Translations under genes and position numbers: made by a program | Assembly: GCA_032768795.1 (NCBI GenBank) | Contig: CP136497.1 | Coordinates: 250,501 to 314,500 of the forward strand | Direction: 5' to 3' | DNA from: Tremella fuciformis | Taxonomy: Eukaryota > Basidiomycota > Tremellomycetes > Tremellales > Tremellaceae | Length of the DNA: 64,000 nt | Notes under the pieces: model-generated | Told to the model about the DNA's origin: nothing | The model's database searches: none | What the model saw: the letters and a program-made list of their open reading frames with translations, nothing else | Shown: one piece after another, positions 31,012 to 41,011 of the stretch | Layout of the letters: each line of letters starts with the position of its first letter | Position numbering within the stretch: position 1 is the first letter of the stretch

Positions 31012-32367
31012 CTAGCTCGACTTAGAGATGAGTAGCTTCCTGTCGCCCTTTGGATGACATTCAATAACGGTCTCTTTAGAGATCTGGAATGACTGGTAGC
31101 TGAGCTGAAAAGGCCGCATCCCTTCTAGCACAGGTGTCACCGACACTAGGCTGTAGGGGAATGTCCGCCCCGGCGTGCCCTGTCCAAGTTGTATGGATTG
31201 TGTCTGGTGAAAGGTGCCATACAGCTCTTGGTCTGGTCCCCTGAGAAGGTTGAGTCCTGCACCATCTAGTATGCCGGCTAGCTCTGAGATCCCGCAGCCA
31301 TTCTTGCGATGTGCAGCGCACTCGCTAAATGTAGCTGTTGGTCCACCATGGTCAGGTTCAATGCCAAATTTGACGTTGAGTGCCAAATTAGAACCCATAC
31401 TGTCCTTGACGCTGTATGTCATGAGCCTTTTCCCTTGTGGGCACAAGCTGGTCCCCATTTGAGAGCAAGCCCATTGAGAAGACTTACAAGGGTTGCTGAT
31501 CCTTATCCTGGTACCACCCACCTTTCTTTGCTAGACTGTGAGTTAGAGCTGTTTTGATGCTGTGTATGTCCCACAGCCACCTACCCAATGCTGATTCCAA
31601 CCACTGTTTGCCAGAACTTGAAGTTCTCAGTGGCTTCTTTAAGTACCTGTCACGAGGCCTATACCTACCAAATAGCATAGGGCGACGCACAGTAAACCAC
31701 TGCACCATAAAAGGGTCACGATGACCCGAGTCTCAGCTAGACTCGCGGTCTTTGGTACATATAGGGTACGGTGGCTGTCACCTCCGTGACACTCCGCCCA
31801 CCTTAGAGAATAGGCACGCCCTCGTGCCGGGCCCTACCTCCTACCGAGCCTATCCTCAGCCCTATCTGGAACCCGAAAGGCGCGCCAAGCTACATTACGT
31901 AATGCCCTCTTACGTAATTGCCCACCTCCACCGGGGACGGCAGCCAGGTGCCTTTCAAAACGTGTAATTCAATTGCCCCGGGCAAGCAAGGTGCGGGAAT
32001 TGAACCAGTGACGTCCAGAGACTCGGGTCATTATGTCACGAGGCCTATACCTACCAAATAGCATAGGGCGACGCACAGTAAACCACTGCACCATAAAAGG
32101 GTCACGATGACCCGAGTCTCAGCTAGACTCGCGGTCTTTGGTACATATAGGGTACGGTGGCTGTCACCTCCGTGACAGTACCATTCCCACTTCTGTCAAT
32201 CTATTTAGCTTTGATGCCGTACCAGGCTTCAAAAACTCCCAAGTCAGGTCAGGTCTGACAACAAATTCTGTTCTCTCACGCTCAAAATCCTTCCCAGTGT
32301 GCACTATGAGCGTAAACACATGTATAGTTTCCTTCACAGTCTCAGTGACGCTCATGCTTGATGTCAT
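31012..32367 (-). pseudogene. Family X gene, copy X1, split by a TRIM-like element
   Basis: The family is unrecognised. The minus-strand gene starts at ATG 32367 (MTSSMSVTETVKETIHVF), has RTEFVVRPDLTWEFLKPGTA and is interrupted at 32182/31647 by the 530-bp element. It continues with KEATENFKFWQTVVGISIG, an intron, LAKKGGWYQDKDQQPL, an intron, then GKRLMTYSVKD and a long last exon with YGTFHQTQS, YSLVSV, PFQLSYQSFQ and RKLLISKSS. Deleting the element plus one GTACC copy restores the frame across the break. It aligns exon by exon with X3 at 44.7-46.0 kb. The host gene looks otherwise intact; function is unknown. Confidence 0.65.
31648..32177. mobile_element. TRIM-like LTR element, 530 bp, with 144-bp terminal direct repeats
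   Basis: Direct repeats 31648-31791 and 32034-32177 appear identical. Each begins TGTCACGAGG and ends CTCCGTGACA, giving the TG...CA ends with inverted TGTCACG/CGTGACA expected of LTRs. The flanks carry a 5-bp target duplication, GTACC (31643-31647 and 32178-32182). The 242-bp interior has no coding capacity. This is a non-autonomous miniature LTR retrotransposon inserted into family X gene X1. Confidence 0.85.
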
Positions 32368-32400
32368 GACAAAGTCAGATGGGAGGATAGCTGGTCAATA

Positions 32401-33612
32401 AAGTTGGCCCGCTTGCATCCATCTCACTCCCCTCTACATATGCATGTTTGCTCCTCACAGCTGTGCTTATTTCAAGTCAAATCAATCCTTAGAACCTTGG
32501 TGAGGCAGAGCAATGGGGAAAGGAATGTTTGCAAATCCTAGCATGTGATAAAATCTCCAAATATTTGGAGTCCAATGGCAATTTGAGAGAAGACTTTTGG
32601 TATTCATCAGATTGGTATAGCCTCTTGGGAATCAAAAGAAAGCTTGTGAAGTATCTCGGCTTTTCCAACAACCAGTAACATGACTGGCATCATGTCACAC
32701 ACAAATCAACACTTTCTCAATTCAGGCGCCAGTGAGGCTGGGGATCTGGTCAGAGTCATAGTACAGTCAAGTCCACTGGTAGCATACAACTTTGAGTGAG
32801 TAGACCGGAGCAACATGGGGAGTGTGAGGCAAGTTGCACCCAGCAGGAATGGCTGACAAAGGTCTGCTGCATTCTCATCTTGCCTTTGCGTCCTTACAGG
32901 CCAGGCCACTCCTGCGTCCTCTGCTCAGGTTTCAGATGCTCAGAAGCAAATGCTCGTCAATGAGATCAGAACAAGAGGGGATGTGTCACGGGCCTGTCCC
33001 CACCAGACCTAGACTATACAAATGGAGACAGGGGCGAATAAGACGGTTTAGCAAGAGGGACTTACCAGAAGAGATGAGTCCTGGGTGTTGATGAGTTGAA
33101 CGGCAAGTGATAGCTTGGAAGGATTGAGGGCAAGCTATCCAAGATGGGTAGGTCTGTGGTGAAGTGACGAGAGCTTGATAGGGTATGTCAAGAGTAGTGC
33201 AAGGACTATATAAGATCCCACCAGCTGTAAGCTGTGTGAGGAAAAGGGAGGAGGGAGGGTACAATATCAAGCTATGGATATTTTTGATCCTTGGGAAGAA
33301 TCAAACGAACTGCAAGAAGAAGGGGGTTTATATAGACAAAAGGGGTCGTCTGGTATCTGACCATACCATGTCTGTCACCTGTTTAGAATCCGTCCAACTC
33401 CTAGTAAATCCCCTGTCCAGTGCACGGCTGATGAGTGTCATGCGTGATGCACTTCTATGCATCCTTAAGCTATGCCGGGTGTCCGACAGGGCATAGTCAA
33501 GTGTCTGTCATCTTCCTTCATAACAAGCGCTGTGAGGAAGACAGATGTGACGGATAATTAGGACAATAATGCGACCTTTGTGATAGGATTTGCCAGGTCA
33601 TGACAGGATGTA
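32401..33612. other. Repeat-region sequence without a supported gene
   Basis: This AT-richer stretch has no frame I can support. It includes the second copy of the 30566-type repeat near 32757. An imperfect inverted repeat lies near 33500-33552 (CTGTCATCTTCCTTCA with TGAGGAAGACAGATG). Confidence 0.45.
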
Positions 33613-33793
33613 TCATAATTGGAATCTGGGAATGATCACAAATGGTGGATAACTATATGTTACTGAGTGGATATCATCTGTGCACAGCTGCCGGTTGCTG
33701 GGAGGGAGTTGCAAAAAGATGGATGTGGACAATAACTCAGTACAAGTGTGTTTGGGGGAAGTGGCAAGGCCGGCCTGGGTGATAACAAGGATT

Positions 33794-34060
33794 CTACTTG
33801 GTGTATGAGTAAATATCCAGCTCTTTGCTATCTTTTGGGGCATATTGAATGCAACCCGCAGCGTCCTCGGAGAGGAGGGAAGTATAGTAGCTGAGTTCAG
33901 AGGGCTGTACCTTTGCCTTTGTACCCTTCTCCTTGACTGACAACAGGCTGTATGCAATTGTTGAGCCTGGTCCTTGCCGGTTATGCTCAGTTACTTCAAC
34001 TTGGTGGAATGTGCCATAAATATTCAAATCTGGGCTCCCAGAGGGATTGAAACAACCCCC
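33794..34060 (-). pseudogene. Family X fragment, copy X2 (C-terminal part only)
   Basis: The minus-strand frame reads GSPDLNIYGTFHQVEVTEHN, STIAYSLLSVKEKG, PSELSYYTSLL and DSKELDIYSYTK, ending at TAG (33794-33796). It matches the last exon of X1 (GPDQELYGTFHQTQ, YSLVSV, LSYQSF, GDRKLLISK). The upstream exons are absent. A TGTTACGG sequence typical of LTR starts follows at about 34069, so the truncation may be transposon-related. Confidence 0.55.
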
Positions 34061-34068
34061 ACGCTGTT

Positions 34069-34813
34069 ACGGCCTGGCTAGCTGCTGCCCAAGAAGGGTG
34101 GAGCTAGCAAGGGTGGATGATTGACTGGTGGCAAGTGATTGCCGCGGATACTCTTCAGCAGCACTAGGGCTAACTGGAAGCAGTGATGATGAAGAAGGGA
34201 ATAGTGGGAGAGCTCCGGACGATGACTGAGGATCCTGGACTTGCCTACAGAAGAGCAAGCCAGTCAAAGTATCCGGTGATGATGGGTTGCTGACCTGAGT
34301 GGAGGATCAGGTAGACTGATGGTGGGTGGCAAAAGAGATGAGAGTAACAATGAGATATTGGATCCTTGAGGTCAGAAGGGCCTCAAGGTGGGGGTACTTA
34401 TCCCCAGAGCTGGGTGGCAAACCCAGCTCCTGGAAGGCTATGGAAGGCTATAGAATAGTATGAACTGTCCAATCAGATAAATGCCTCAATGATGTCATGT
34501 CATGAGGGATTTATCAACCAATCAGATTCTTCTCCTAGCACAGCTTTGCTTACTCAGCATTCCCATGATGTCATTTGACCCTGACACCTTTGTACCTGGA
34601 TTGTACATTGTGTCGTACGGAATGTGGTGGAAGGTTCCATGGGTGGCAAGCCATGGAAGATCATGGAAGGTGGTGGAAGGTTGAGTGGCAAATCCATGGA
34701 AGGTCATGGAATGTTGTGGAAGGTTGCCACTGGGAGCTGAGGTGTCAGGACTGGGTCATGACACACGCAGTATTTGGGCCAAGCTGTCTGCCGAGAGCTC
34801 AGCTATTGGATAG
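34069..34813. repeat. Repeat-rich stretch with clustered TGGAAGG motifs
   Basis: No gene. From about 34625 to 34727 the motif (A)TGGAAGG(T) recurs about eight times in short, irregular units. Similar GGAAGGCTAT units lie at 34431-34455. The start TGTTACGG at 34069 could be an LTR edge, but I could not find its partner. Confidence 0.4.
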
Positions 34814-34945
34814 TGTCACAAGGCCTGGCCGGTTGTTGTTTGATAGGCCTTCTCACACGTGGTCTCTGTGGATCTATCTCTGTCCTCCACGAGAAGGTGT
34901 GTCCTACAGCCTCTTGTGCGTCGACAACACGGCTGCGCCGTTACT
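34814..34945. mobile_element. 5' part of an older LTR, split by the copia insertion
   Basis: It begins TGTCACAAGGCC and ends at the copia target TTACT. The other part (40017-40328) ends CAACGTGACA. Together they give about 444 bp, close to the 437-bp solo LTR at 44920-45356, with related internal sequence (ATCCATGRGACTCAAT). Confidence 0.6.
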
Positions 34946-35263
34946 CAACGGAAATAGGTAGTACGCTCACATGAGCTTGACTCAGCCTCGAGTAGCCTCG
35001 TCGAGGCACACACATCCTCGACGAGGTTGTGCCTCGACGAGGTTCATCCTCGACGAGGCAGGGGAAGCTGCCACAACGATAACTCCGCATATAACACCGA
35101 CACCCTCGACGACCTTGTAGAATGCCGCCGCCTGTTGCCCTCCTCATCACTCATAGCAAGTGCTGAGCGGGCAACAGGTAAGTCCGAATGCATCACTCAT
35201 AGCAAGTGCTGAGCGGGCAACAGGTGACCGGAATCCCATTGCCTCAGAGCTAAGATTCCGTCG
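34946..35263 (+). repeat. 5' LTR of Ty1/copia element
   Basis: This 318-bp repeat matches 39694-40011 with one difference (C34949 versus T39697). It is flanked by TTACT (34941-34945). It contains several CCTCGTCGAGG/CCTCGACGAGG palindromes and a 33-bp internal tandem duplication (CACTCATAGCAAGTGCTGAG..., near 35146 and 35193). The boundaries are supported by the PBS starting at 35264 and the PPT ending at 39693. Confidence 0.85.
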
Positions 35264-35277
35264 TGGTAACGTCTCCT
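35264..35277 (+). promoter_or_regulatory. Primer-binding site of the copia element
   Basis: TGGTAACGTCTCCT starts immediately after the 5' LTR. TGGTAAC resembles the initiator-tRNA-Met primer site (TGGTAGC) of Ty1-type elements. Confidence 0.6.
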
Positions 35278-35360
35278 TCGACAAGTCGCGGTAGATAGAA
35301 CGCGCCAACAAACTCGTCGACCTTGCCTACGCACCGCCAGCCTCGAAGTGGTCCTCCGTC

Positions 35361-38300
35361 ATGCCATCTGTGCAGACGGTGAAAGAAGAGCGCAAGCTCA
35401 ATGGGCGCGACAACTACGCCCAGTGGGTGCGCGAGATTCGAGTCGTCCTCGGATCCGCCGGCCTAGTCCCCCACATCACCAAGGACGCGTCAGTGATCCG
35501 AGCACTCGTCAAGGCTCGATATCCAGTGTCAAGTCCGGCAACAGCAGCCGAGACATCGAAGAGAGCAGTTGCTCTATACGAGCATGAGAAGGAGCAGTCC
35601 ACCGCCCTCTCCACTCTCTACGGCAGTCTGACAGAGACTGTCCAAAACAAGCTTCCCTCAAACCTGATCGACTTCGAGAATCCTCAACCGAAGGGGCTCT
35701 ACGATCATCTGGTCACCACATATGGGGCCGACAACGGATCTCGCCTAGCCGAATTATGGTCATCGATATTTGGCGAGACCATCCCAGAGAATGAGGACCC
35801 CGAACCTCATCTCACAGCTATCCGGTCGCAACTGGCCGAAATCACCTCCTCCGCCATCACTTCCAAGCTCACCCTTGAGCAATTCGCCAACCAGATTGGC
35901 GCATACGCCGCCATCCGTCGCCTACCGTCCTCATACGGCCTCCTCGCATCGACCTTCTACTCAGGGACCTCGTCGAACAAGATCCACCTCGACGAGGTTA
36001 TCGATAGGGTCGCCGATGAACATCGCAGACGTCAACAAAAGGGCGAGAGCGTGAACGAGATGGGGATGCTCAGCAAATCTCTGCAGAAACCGGCAAGCAA
36101 GAGATGCATCCACCATCCGGATCAGGGGAGGCACTCCACAGATGAGTGCTGGAAAGTGATTGGAGTGCCGAAGCACATCCAGGAGCAGAGGTCGGCAAAG
36201 GAAGCAGCAAAGGGAAGGAAGCAAGGAGGACAAGCGAAGAAGGGAATGAAGGCAAGAGAGCAGAGCGAGTCAGGAGATGATTCGCCGAGTGAGAACAAGA
36301 GAGGCTTGTCGAGGGAGACAAAGGAGGAAGGCTACTATGCGACGGAGATTGCACTCCACGCCAACGACAATCTTCCATCCACCTCCATCATCATCGACAG
36401 CGGTGCAACCAGTCCGTTCATCAAGGACAAGCACCTGCTCTCACATCTCACCAAACTCGACAAGGCCGTCAAGATCCAAATTGGAGACGGATCGATTGTC
36501 GAGGCTACACACTCCGGCCGCCTCACCTTCAACAACGTATGGTACAAAAACGCCCTCTACGTTCCATCATTCTCGCACAACCTCCTCTCAACACAGCGCC
36601 TTGGTCCGTACTCAGGGACACACTGGTGCTTCTCGAAGGACTCGGCTACATTGGTCGAGAAGGGAAAGGTCATCCTCCGGGGCAAGAAACTTGGCAACCT
36701 ATGGGTTGTAGACGACACACCGGTACGCACCACCTCGCGCATTCACCAAGCACTTCAGGCAAGAGAAAATACTGAAGCCGAAGACACCCGCCTCCTCACC
36801 TGGCACAAACGCCTAGGTCACTCGAACATGAGGAGGGTGTGGGAGCTTGGGAAAGAAGGAAAGCTAGGCGCAAAGTGGACGGCAAAGTGGACAGGGTCAT
36901 TTCGGAGAGTCGAATGCATGGATTGCCTGAAAGGAAAGGCAACGCGCTCGGCATCTCTACCTAATCCTCGTCGAGCCAGCAAACCCCTCGTCGAGGTATC
37001 AGTCGATCTATGGGGACCAGCGACCGTCCAGTCGAGAGAAGGCTTCCAATACTTCCTCACCTGCTATGACGACCACAGCAAATACGTGCAGGCCATACCA
37101 CTCAAGAAGAAGTCGGATGCAGCCGAAGCACTGCAAGACTATATCAAGTTGGCAGAGAATCAGCTTGATCGAACAGTCAAGACCATCCGCTCAGACCAAG
37201 GAGGCGAATTCACGAGCAAGGAATTCAGCCACTGGTGCAAAAGCAAGGGAATTGAGCACACCCTTACGCCGACCGACGCACACAACCAAAACAGTCGAGT
37301 CGAGCGCGTCCATCTCACCATCCTCAATGACATCCGGACATGTCTTGCGGACTCGAACTTGCCAACCCAGTTCTGGGTAGATGCACTGCGATATGTAGTC
37401 TTCACTCGGAACAGGCTACCAGGCTCCCACGCGAAAATCCCGATAACGCTCTTCCGACCAAACCACGACATCGACCTGCAGTACCAGGGGATGCAGCCAT
37501 TCGGCCATCACTGCATCTATCGAGTTGTGAACCCCGCATCGAAGCTCGACGAGCGGGGACAATGCGGTCGACTGCTGGGGTACACAGAAGGGAGCTGGGG
37601 CTACAAGGTGCTGACCCAATCCAACAGGGTCATCGCAAGCCGAGACGTCACATTCATCACGGGCAGGAAGACAACGCCCAGTTCAGATGAACCACGACAG
37701 ATCCTGGAGCCGCCTCAACCTGGACCTCGACAACCATCGACGAGCCTCGACGAGGATGACGATACATCCATCGAGCTGAACGAGATAGTCGAGGCAGGGG
37801 AGGCACCAGAAGAAGAGGAACAAGGGGAAGAGATGGACGACATACCTCCCCAAGCCGTACCCAGGCAAGGAAGAGGCTGGGTCAATGAGTACATCCGAGA
37901 GGATGCACCGAGCCCGGAACCGAATCCCGACGACGGACCAGAGGATCCCGATCGTCGACTAAACGAGCTCACAGCGGCCGATGCAGATGAGCCAAGACGG
38001 TCGGGGAGACTAGCAGGCCAAGAACCTAGTCATCACCCTCTGCACGACATCGACATGGACTATAACCGAGTAGCCATAGAGCACGCGTTATCAGCCCAGT
38101 CACTCAACAACCCCCAGTCGTACACCGAAGCTTGTCGAGCCGCAGACTGGGAGGATTGGAAATCGGCCATGGACGAGGAGATGGGAAAGATGGAGAAGTA
38201 CGGAGTGTGGGAGATGGTTCCCAAGGAGAATCACCGCACTCTTACAGGCAAATGGGTATTCACCCGCAAGATCGACGGGGACACGGGCAAAGCGAGTCAG

Positions 38301-39674
38301 CACAAGGCCAGATTCGTTGTGAGAGGATTTCAACAAGTCTCGGGACGAGACTTCGACGAACTCTTTGCTTCGGTCACCCACAAGTCATCATTCCGCCTGT
38401 TCCTCTCCATCGTCAACTACCTCGACCGGGAATGCGACCAAATAGATATCATTGGAGCATTCCTCAAGGCCAACATCGACAAGGACATCTTCATCGAGCC
38501 ACCAGAAGGCAGCGACATTGCCGCCGGACACGTTCTGCACCTCCGGAAATCACTATACGGTCTCCGACAATCACCGCACTTGTTCAACAAGCGCCTCGAC
38601 GAGTTCCTACGGGAGCTAGGTTTCAAACCGACCCTAGCGGATCCATGCATCTACTCGCTGCAACAAGGACACAAGCGGTGCATGATCTCAGTCCACGTTG
38701 ACGACATGCTCATAGCCGGCAACGATCGATCAACAATCAACGAGATCAAACGGAAGATCAACAAGGAACTCGAGTGCAAGGACCAAGGACCGGTTTCTTA
38801 CTTCCTCGGTATCAACATCTACCGAGACAGGCCAAACAAGAAGATGTACCTGTCACAAGAGCACTACATCGAGGCAGTTCTTCAACGCTTCGGTGAACCC
38901 GGCAAAGCCTGCAAGACAATCTTGCCAGACGCAAAGCTCGTCGAGGCTACGGAAAAGGAGGTCGACGAGGCTCGAGATAAACCATTTCCAGCACTCGCCG
39001 GGTCAATCCTCTATATTGCCACGATCACCCGACCCGACATCGCCTTCGCAGCATCACTGCTCTGTCGCTTCATCAGCAAATGGTCTCTCACACACTGGAG
39101 GGCCGCAAAGCACCTGTTGAGGTACCTGCGAGGAACATCAGATCTCGCACTCACCTTTGACGCACATGCAGGGAGAAGAGCACTGCTAGGCTGGGCAGAC
39201 GCAGACTGGGGTGGATGTCTCGACACACGTCGATCTACAACCGGCTACGTCTTCAATACATACGGGGGCATTGTGTCATGGAAAAGCAGGCGACAACCAA
39301 CAGTCGCACTCTCGACGACACAGGCCGAACTCCTAGCATCAACAGAAGCGGGCAAAGAGGGAATATGGCTCAGGCAACTATTGAGCGACCTCGACCTAGG
39401 TATAGATGGAGCAGTGCCCATCTACAACGACAACAATGGAGCCATTCAACTGGCCAAACATCAACACGGGTTCAAACTGAACAAAGCATTCGACATGCGA
39501 GCCCAGTGGATACGAGAGCATCAAGCTGGTGGACTGCTTGAGCTCAAATACACACCAACGGACAGCAACCGAGCCGACATCCTGACCAAGAACCTTTCGG
39601 CCGAGAAGACGAGACAGCTTCGGCAGCTACTGGGCTTGGGAAGACAAGGAGAAGCAGAGCAGCAGAGTCAATAG
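35361..39674 (+). CDS. Ty1/copia Gag-Pol polyprotein, intact
   Basis: A single uninterrupted 1437-aa frame encodes the whole element. Gag includes NGRDNYAQWVREIRVVLGSAG and a knuckle-like CIHHPDQGRHSTDEC (C-x2-H-x6-H-x4-C spacing, not the usual CCHC). The protease motif is IIDSGATSPF. The integrase has a GAG-pre-integrase region (HKRLGHSNMRRV...CMDCLKGK) and DDE residues in VDLWGP, RSDQGGEF and RVERVH. The RT has VRGFQQVSGRDFDELFA, LYGLRQSPHLFNK and HVDDM (the YVDD box with His). RNase H has WADADWGGCLDTRRSTTGY and STTQAEL. Domain order PR-IN-RT-RH defines copia. The absence of stops and near-identical LTRs indicate recent, possibly current, activity. Confidence 0.95.
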   Translation: MPSVQTVKEERKLNGRDNYAQWVREIRVVLGSAGLVPHITKDASVIRALVKARYPVSSPATAAETSKRAVALYEHEKEQSTALSTLYGSLTETVQNKLPSNLIDFENPQPKGLYDHLVTTYGADNGSRLAELWSSIFGETIPENEDPEPHLTAIRSQLAEITSSAITSKLTLEQFANQIGAYAAIRRLPSSYGLLASTFYSGTSSNKIHLDEVIDRVADEHRRRQQKGESVNEMGMLSKSLQKPASKRCIHHPDQGRHSTDECWKVIGVPKHIQEQRSAKEAAKGRKQGGQAKKGMKAREQSESGDDSPSENKRGLSRETKEEGYYATEIALHANDNLPSTSIIIDSGATSPFIKDKHLLSHLTKLDKAVKIQIGDGSIVEATHSGRLTFNNVWYKNALYVPSFSHNLLSTQRLGPYSGTHWCFSKDSATLVEKGKVILRGKKLGNLWVVDDTPVRTTSRIHQALQARENTEAEDTRLLTWHKRLGHSNMRRVWELGKEGKLGAKWTAKWTGSFRRVECMDCLKGKATRSASLPNPRRASKPLVEVSVDLWGPATVQSREGFQYFLTCYDDHSKYVQAIPLKKKSDAAEALQDYIKLAENQLDRTVKTIRSDQGGEFTSKEFSHWCKSKGIEHTLTPTDAHNQNSRVERVHLTILNDIRTCLADSNLPTQFWVDALRYVVFTRNRLPGSHAKIPITLFRPNHDIDLQYQGMQPFGHHCIYRVVNPASKLDERGQCGRLLGYTEGSWGYKVLTQSNRVIASRDVTFITGRKTTPSSDEPRQILEPPQPGPRQPSTSLDEDDDTSIELNEIVEAGEAPEEEEQGEEMDDIPPQAVPRQGRGWVNEYIREDAPSPEPNPDDGPEDPDRRLNELTAADADEPRRSGRLAGQEPSHHPLHDIDMDYNRVAIEHALSAQSLNNPQSYTEACRAADWEDWKSAMDEEMGKMEKYGVWEMVPKENHRTLTGKWVFTRKIDGDTGKASQHKARFVVRGFQQVSGRDFDELFASVTHKSSFRLFLSIVNYLDRECDQIDIIGAFLKANIDKDIFIEPPEGSDIAAGHVLHLRKSLYGLRQSPHLFNKRLDEFLRELGFKPTLADPCIYSLQQGHKRCMISVHVDDMLIAGNDRSTINEIKRKINKELECKDQGPVSYFLGINIYRDRPNKKMYLSQEHYIEAVLQRFGEPGKACKTILPDAKLVEATEKEVDEARDKPFPALAGSILYIATITRPDIAFAASLLCRFISKWSLTHWRAAKHLLRYLRGTSDLALTFDAHAGRRALLGWADADWGGCLDTRRSTTGYVFNTYGGIVSWKSRRQPTVALSTTQAELLASTEAGKEGIWLRQLLSDLDLGIDGAVPIYNDNNGAIQLAKHQHGFKLNKAFDMRAQWIREHQAGGLLELKYTPTDSNRADILTKNLSAEKTRQLRQLLGLGRQGEAEQQSQ

Positions 39675-39683
39675 ACATGCTCG

Positions 39684-39693
39684 CGAGGGGAGG
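39684..39693 (+). promoter_or_regulatory. Polypurine tract of the copia element
   Basis: The purine-rich run ending GAGGGGAGG abuts the first base of the 3' LTR (39694). This supports the unusual LTR start CAAYGG. Confidence 0.7.
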
Positions 39694-40011
39694 CAATGGA
39701 AATAGGTAGTACGCTCACATGAGCTTGACTCAGCCTCGAGTAGCCTCGTCGAGGCACACACATCCTCGACGAGGTTGTGCCTCGACGAGGTTCATCCTCG
39801 ACGAGGCAGGGGAAGCTGCCACAACGATAACTCCGCATATAACACCGACACCCTCGACGACCTTGTAGAATGCCGCCGCCTGTTGCCCTCCTCATCACTC
39901 ATAGCAAGTGCTGAGCGGGCAACAGGTAAGTCCGAATGCATCACTCATAGCAAGTGCTGAGCGGGCAACAGGTGACCGGAATCCCATTGCCTCAGAGCTA
40001 AGATTCCGTCG
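39694..40011 (+). repeat. 3' LTR of Ty1/copia element
   Basis: This 318-bp partner of 34946-35263 is followed by the target duplication TTACT (40012-40016). The LTR ends are CAAYGGAA...TTCCGTCG, an imperfect inverted repeat rather than the standard TG...CA. Confidence 0.85.
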
Positions 40012-40016
40012 TTACT

Positions 40017-40328
40017 TTCTATCCATGGGACTCAATACCACGGTGCTAAGGACGGTCTACGGGTGAGGACTTGTATATATATCACCCGTGCCCTCCTCTG
40101 CACCGCCTCGGGCTTTCTCCTTGAAACACCATCGACGAGGCTCAAGCTCTAGAGTCGTCGAGGCTACTCGAGCGTTGTCAAGGCTACTCGAGCATCGTCG
40201 AGGCTACTCGAGCGTCATCGAGGCTACTTGAGGATCAATGATAGGCTCACGTGTCTGGCAGGCGTTCTGGGCTGGAACAAGACTCGTAGGCGTGCGTTGG
40301 TGATCATGGAGGCATGGCCAACGTGACA
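40017..40328. mobile_element. 3' part of the older LTR carrying the copia insertion
   Basis: It continues from the copia target to CCAACGTGACA. It includes four tandem ~21-bp units of the type GTCGAGGCTACTCGAGC (about 40160-40232). Confidence 0.6.
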
Positions 40329-40538
40329 TTAACACCCGTGTCCGCCTCTGCACAGCCTTGGGCTTTCTCCTTGAAACACCGTTGATGAGGCTTGCGCTCC
40401 GGAGTTGTCATGGCTAATTGAGGCTTGTCAAAGATATCTGACAATCAACAAGGTGCTCCCATGGTTGACAGGCGTGCTGGTCTGCAAGGAAGCTCATAGG
40501 CGTGTGTTGGTGATCATGGGGGTGTGGCCAGCGTGACA
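40329..40538. repeat. Decayed direct duplicate of the LTR 3' half
   Basis: This segment parallels 40080-40328 (GGGCTTTCTCCTTGAAACACC, GGTGATCATGG, GTGGCCARCGTGACA). Many CG positions are changed to TG or CA, for example ATCGACGAGG to GTTGATGAGG. Confidence 0.6.
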
Positions 40539-40769
40539 ATAAACGCCAGATTGACAGAGAGCACATGTGAGACGGCCTGTCAATAGATGACCTGCTTGGC
40601 TTCATCACAATGATTAACAAGTCTATCTTTACAGGACCAAGAATTGCTGCTTCTTTCATGTTTTGCCCAGGACACCAGAAGCCTGCCCAAATGGGTTCTG
40701 TGTTCTAGACTTTACTCAATGTTTCTATCCTGCTTCTGATATTGATCCATTGACAAATGCAAGAATCTG

Positions 40770-40830
40770 CAGTGGAAGCCAAGTGGAGGGTTGGAAGCCA
40801 AGTGAGACGTTGGAAGCCAAGTGGACGGTT
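40770..40830 (+). repeat. Short tandem repeat, three units of about 19 bp
   Basis: Three imperfect copies of GGAAGCCAAGTGGACGGTT occur in a row within an otherwise featureless stretch (40539-41011). Confidence 0.7.
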
Positions 40831-41011
40831 GTTTCTCCTTTTTTCATGCCCCAACCATGCTCCTTGCAGAGGAATACTCAGAGCATCTGTTCCACTCACA
40901 TAAAGTTCTGTCTTGACCTGCCTGTACACTTCATTTGCTGCCTAATTTGCCACTCACAGTATCCTGTTACAAAGTCTGATTTCCACAAGGATTGTCTTGG
41001 TTTACTCCCCC

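Noticed and set aside
34069..34813. A second complete LTR starting TGTTACGG
   Set aside because: I could not find a matching end or target duplication.
40100..40240. CRISPR-like array from the four GTCGAGGCTACTCGAGC units
   Set aside because: The units are contiguous tandem repeats without unique spacers, in a eukaryotic LTR.
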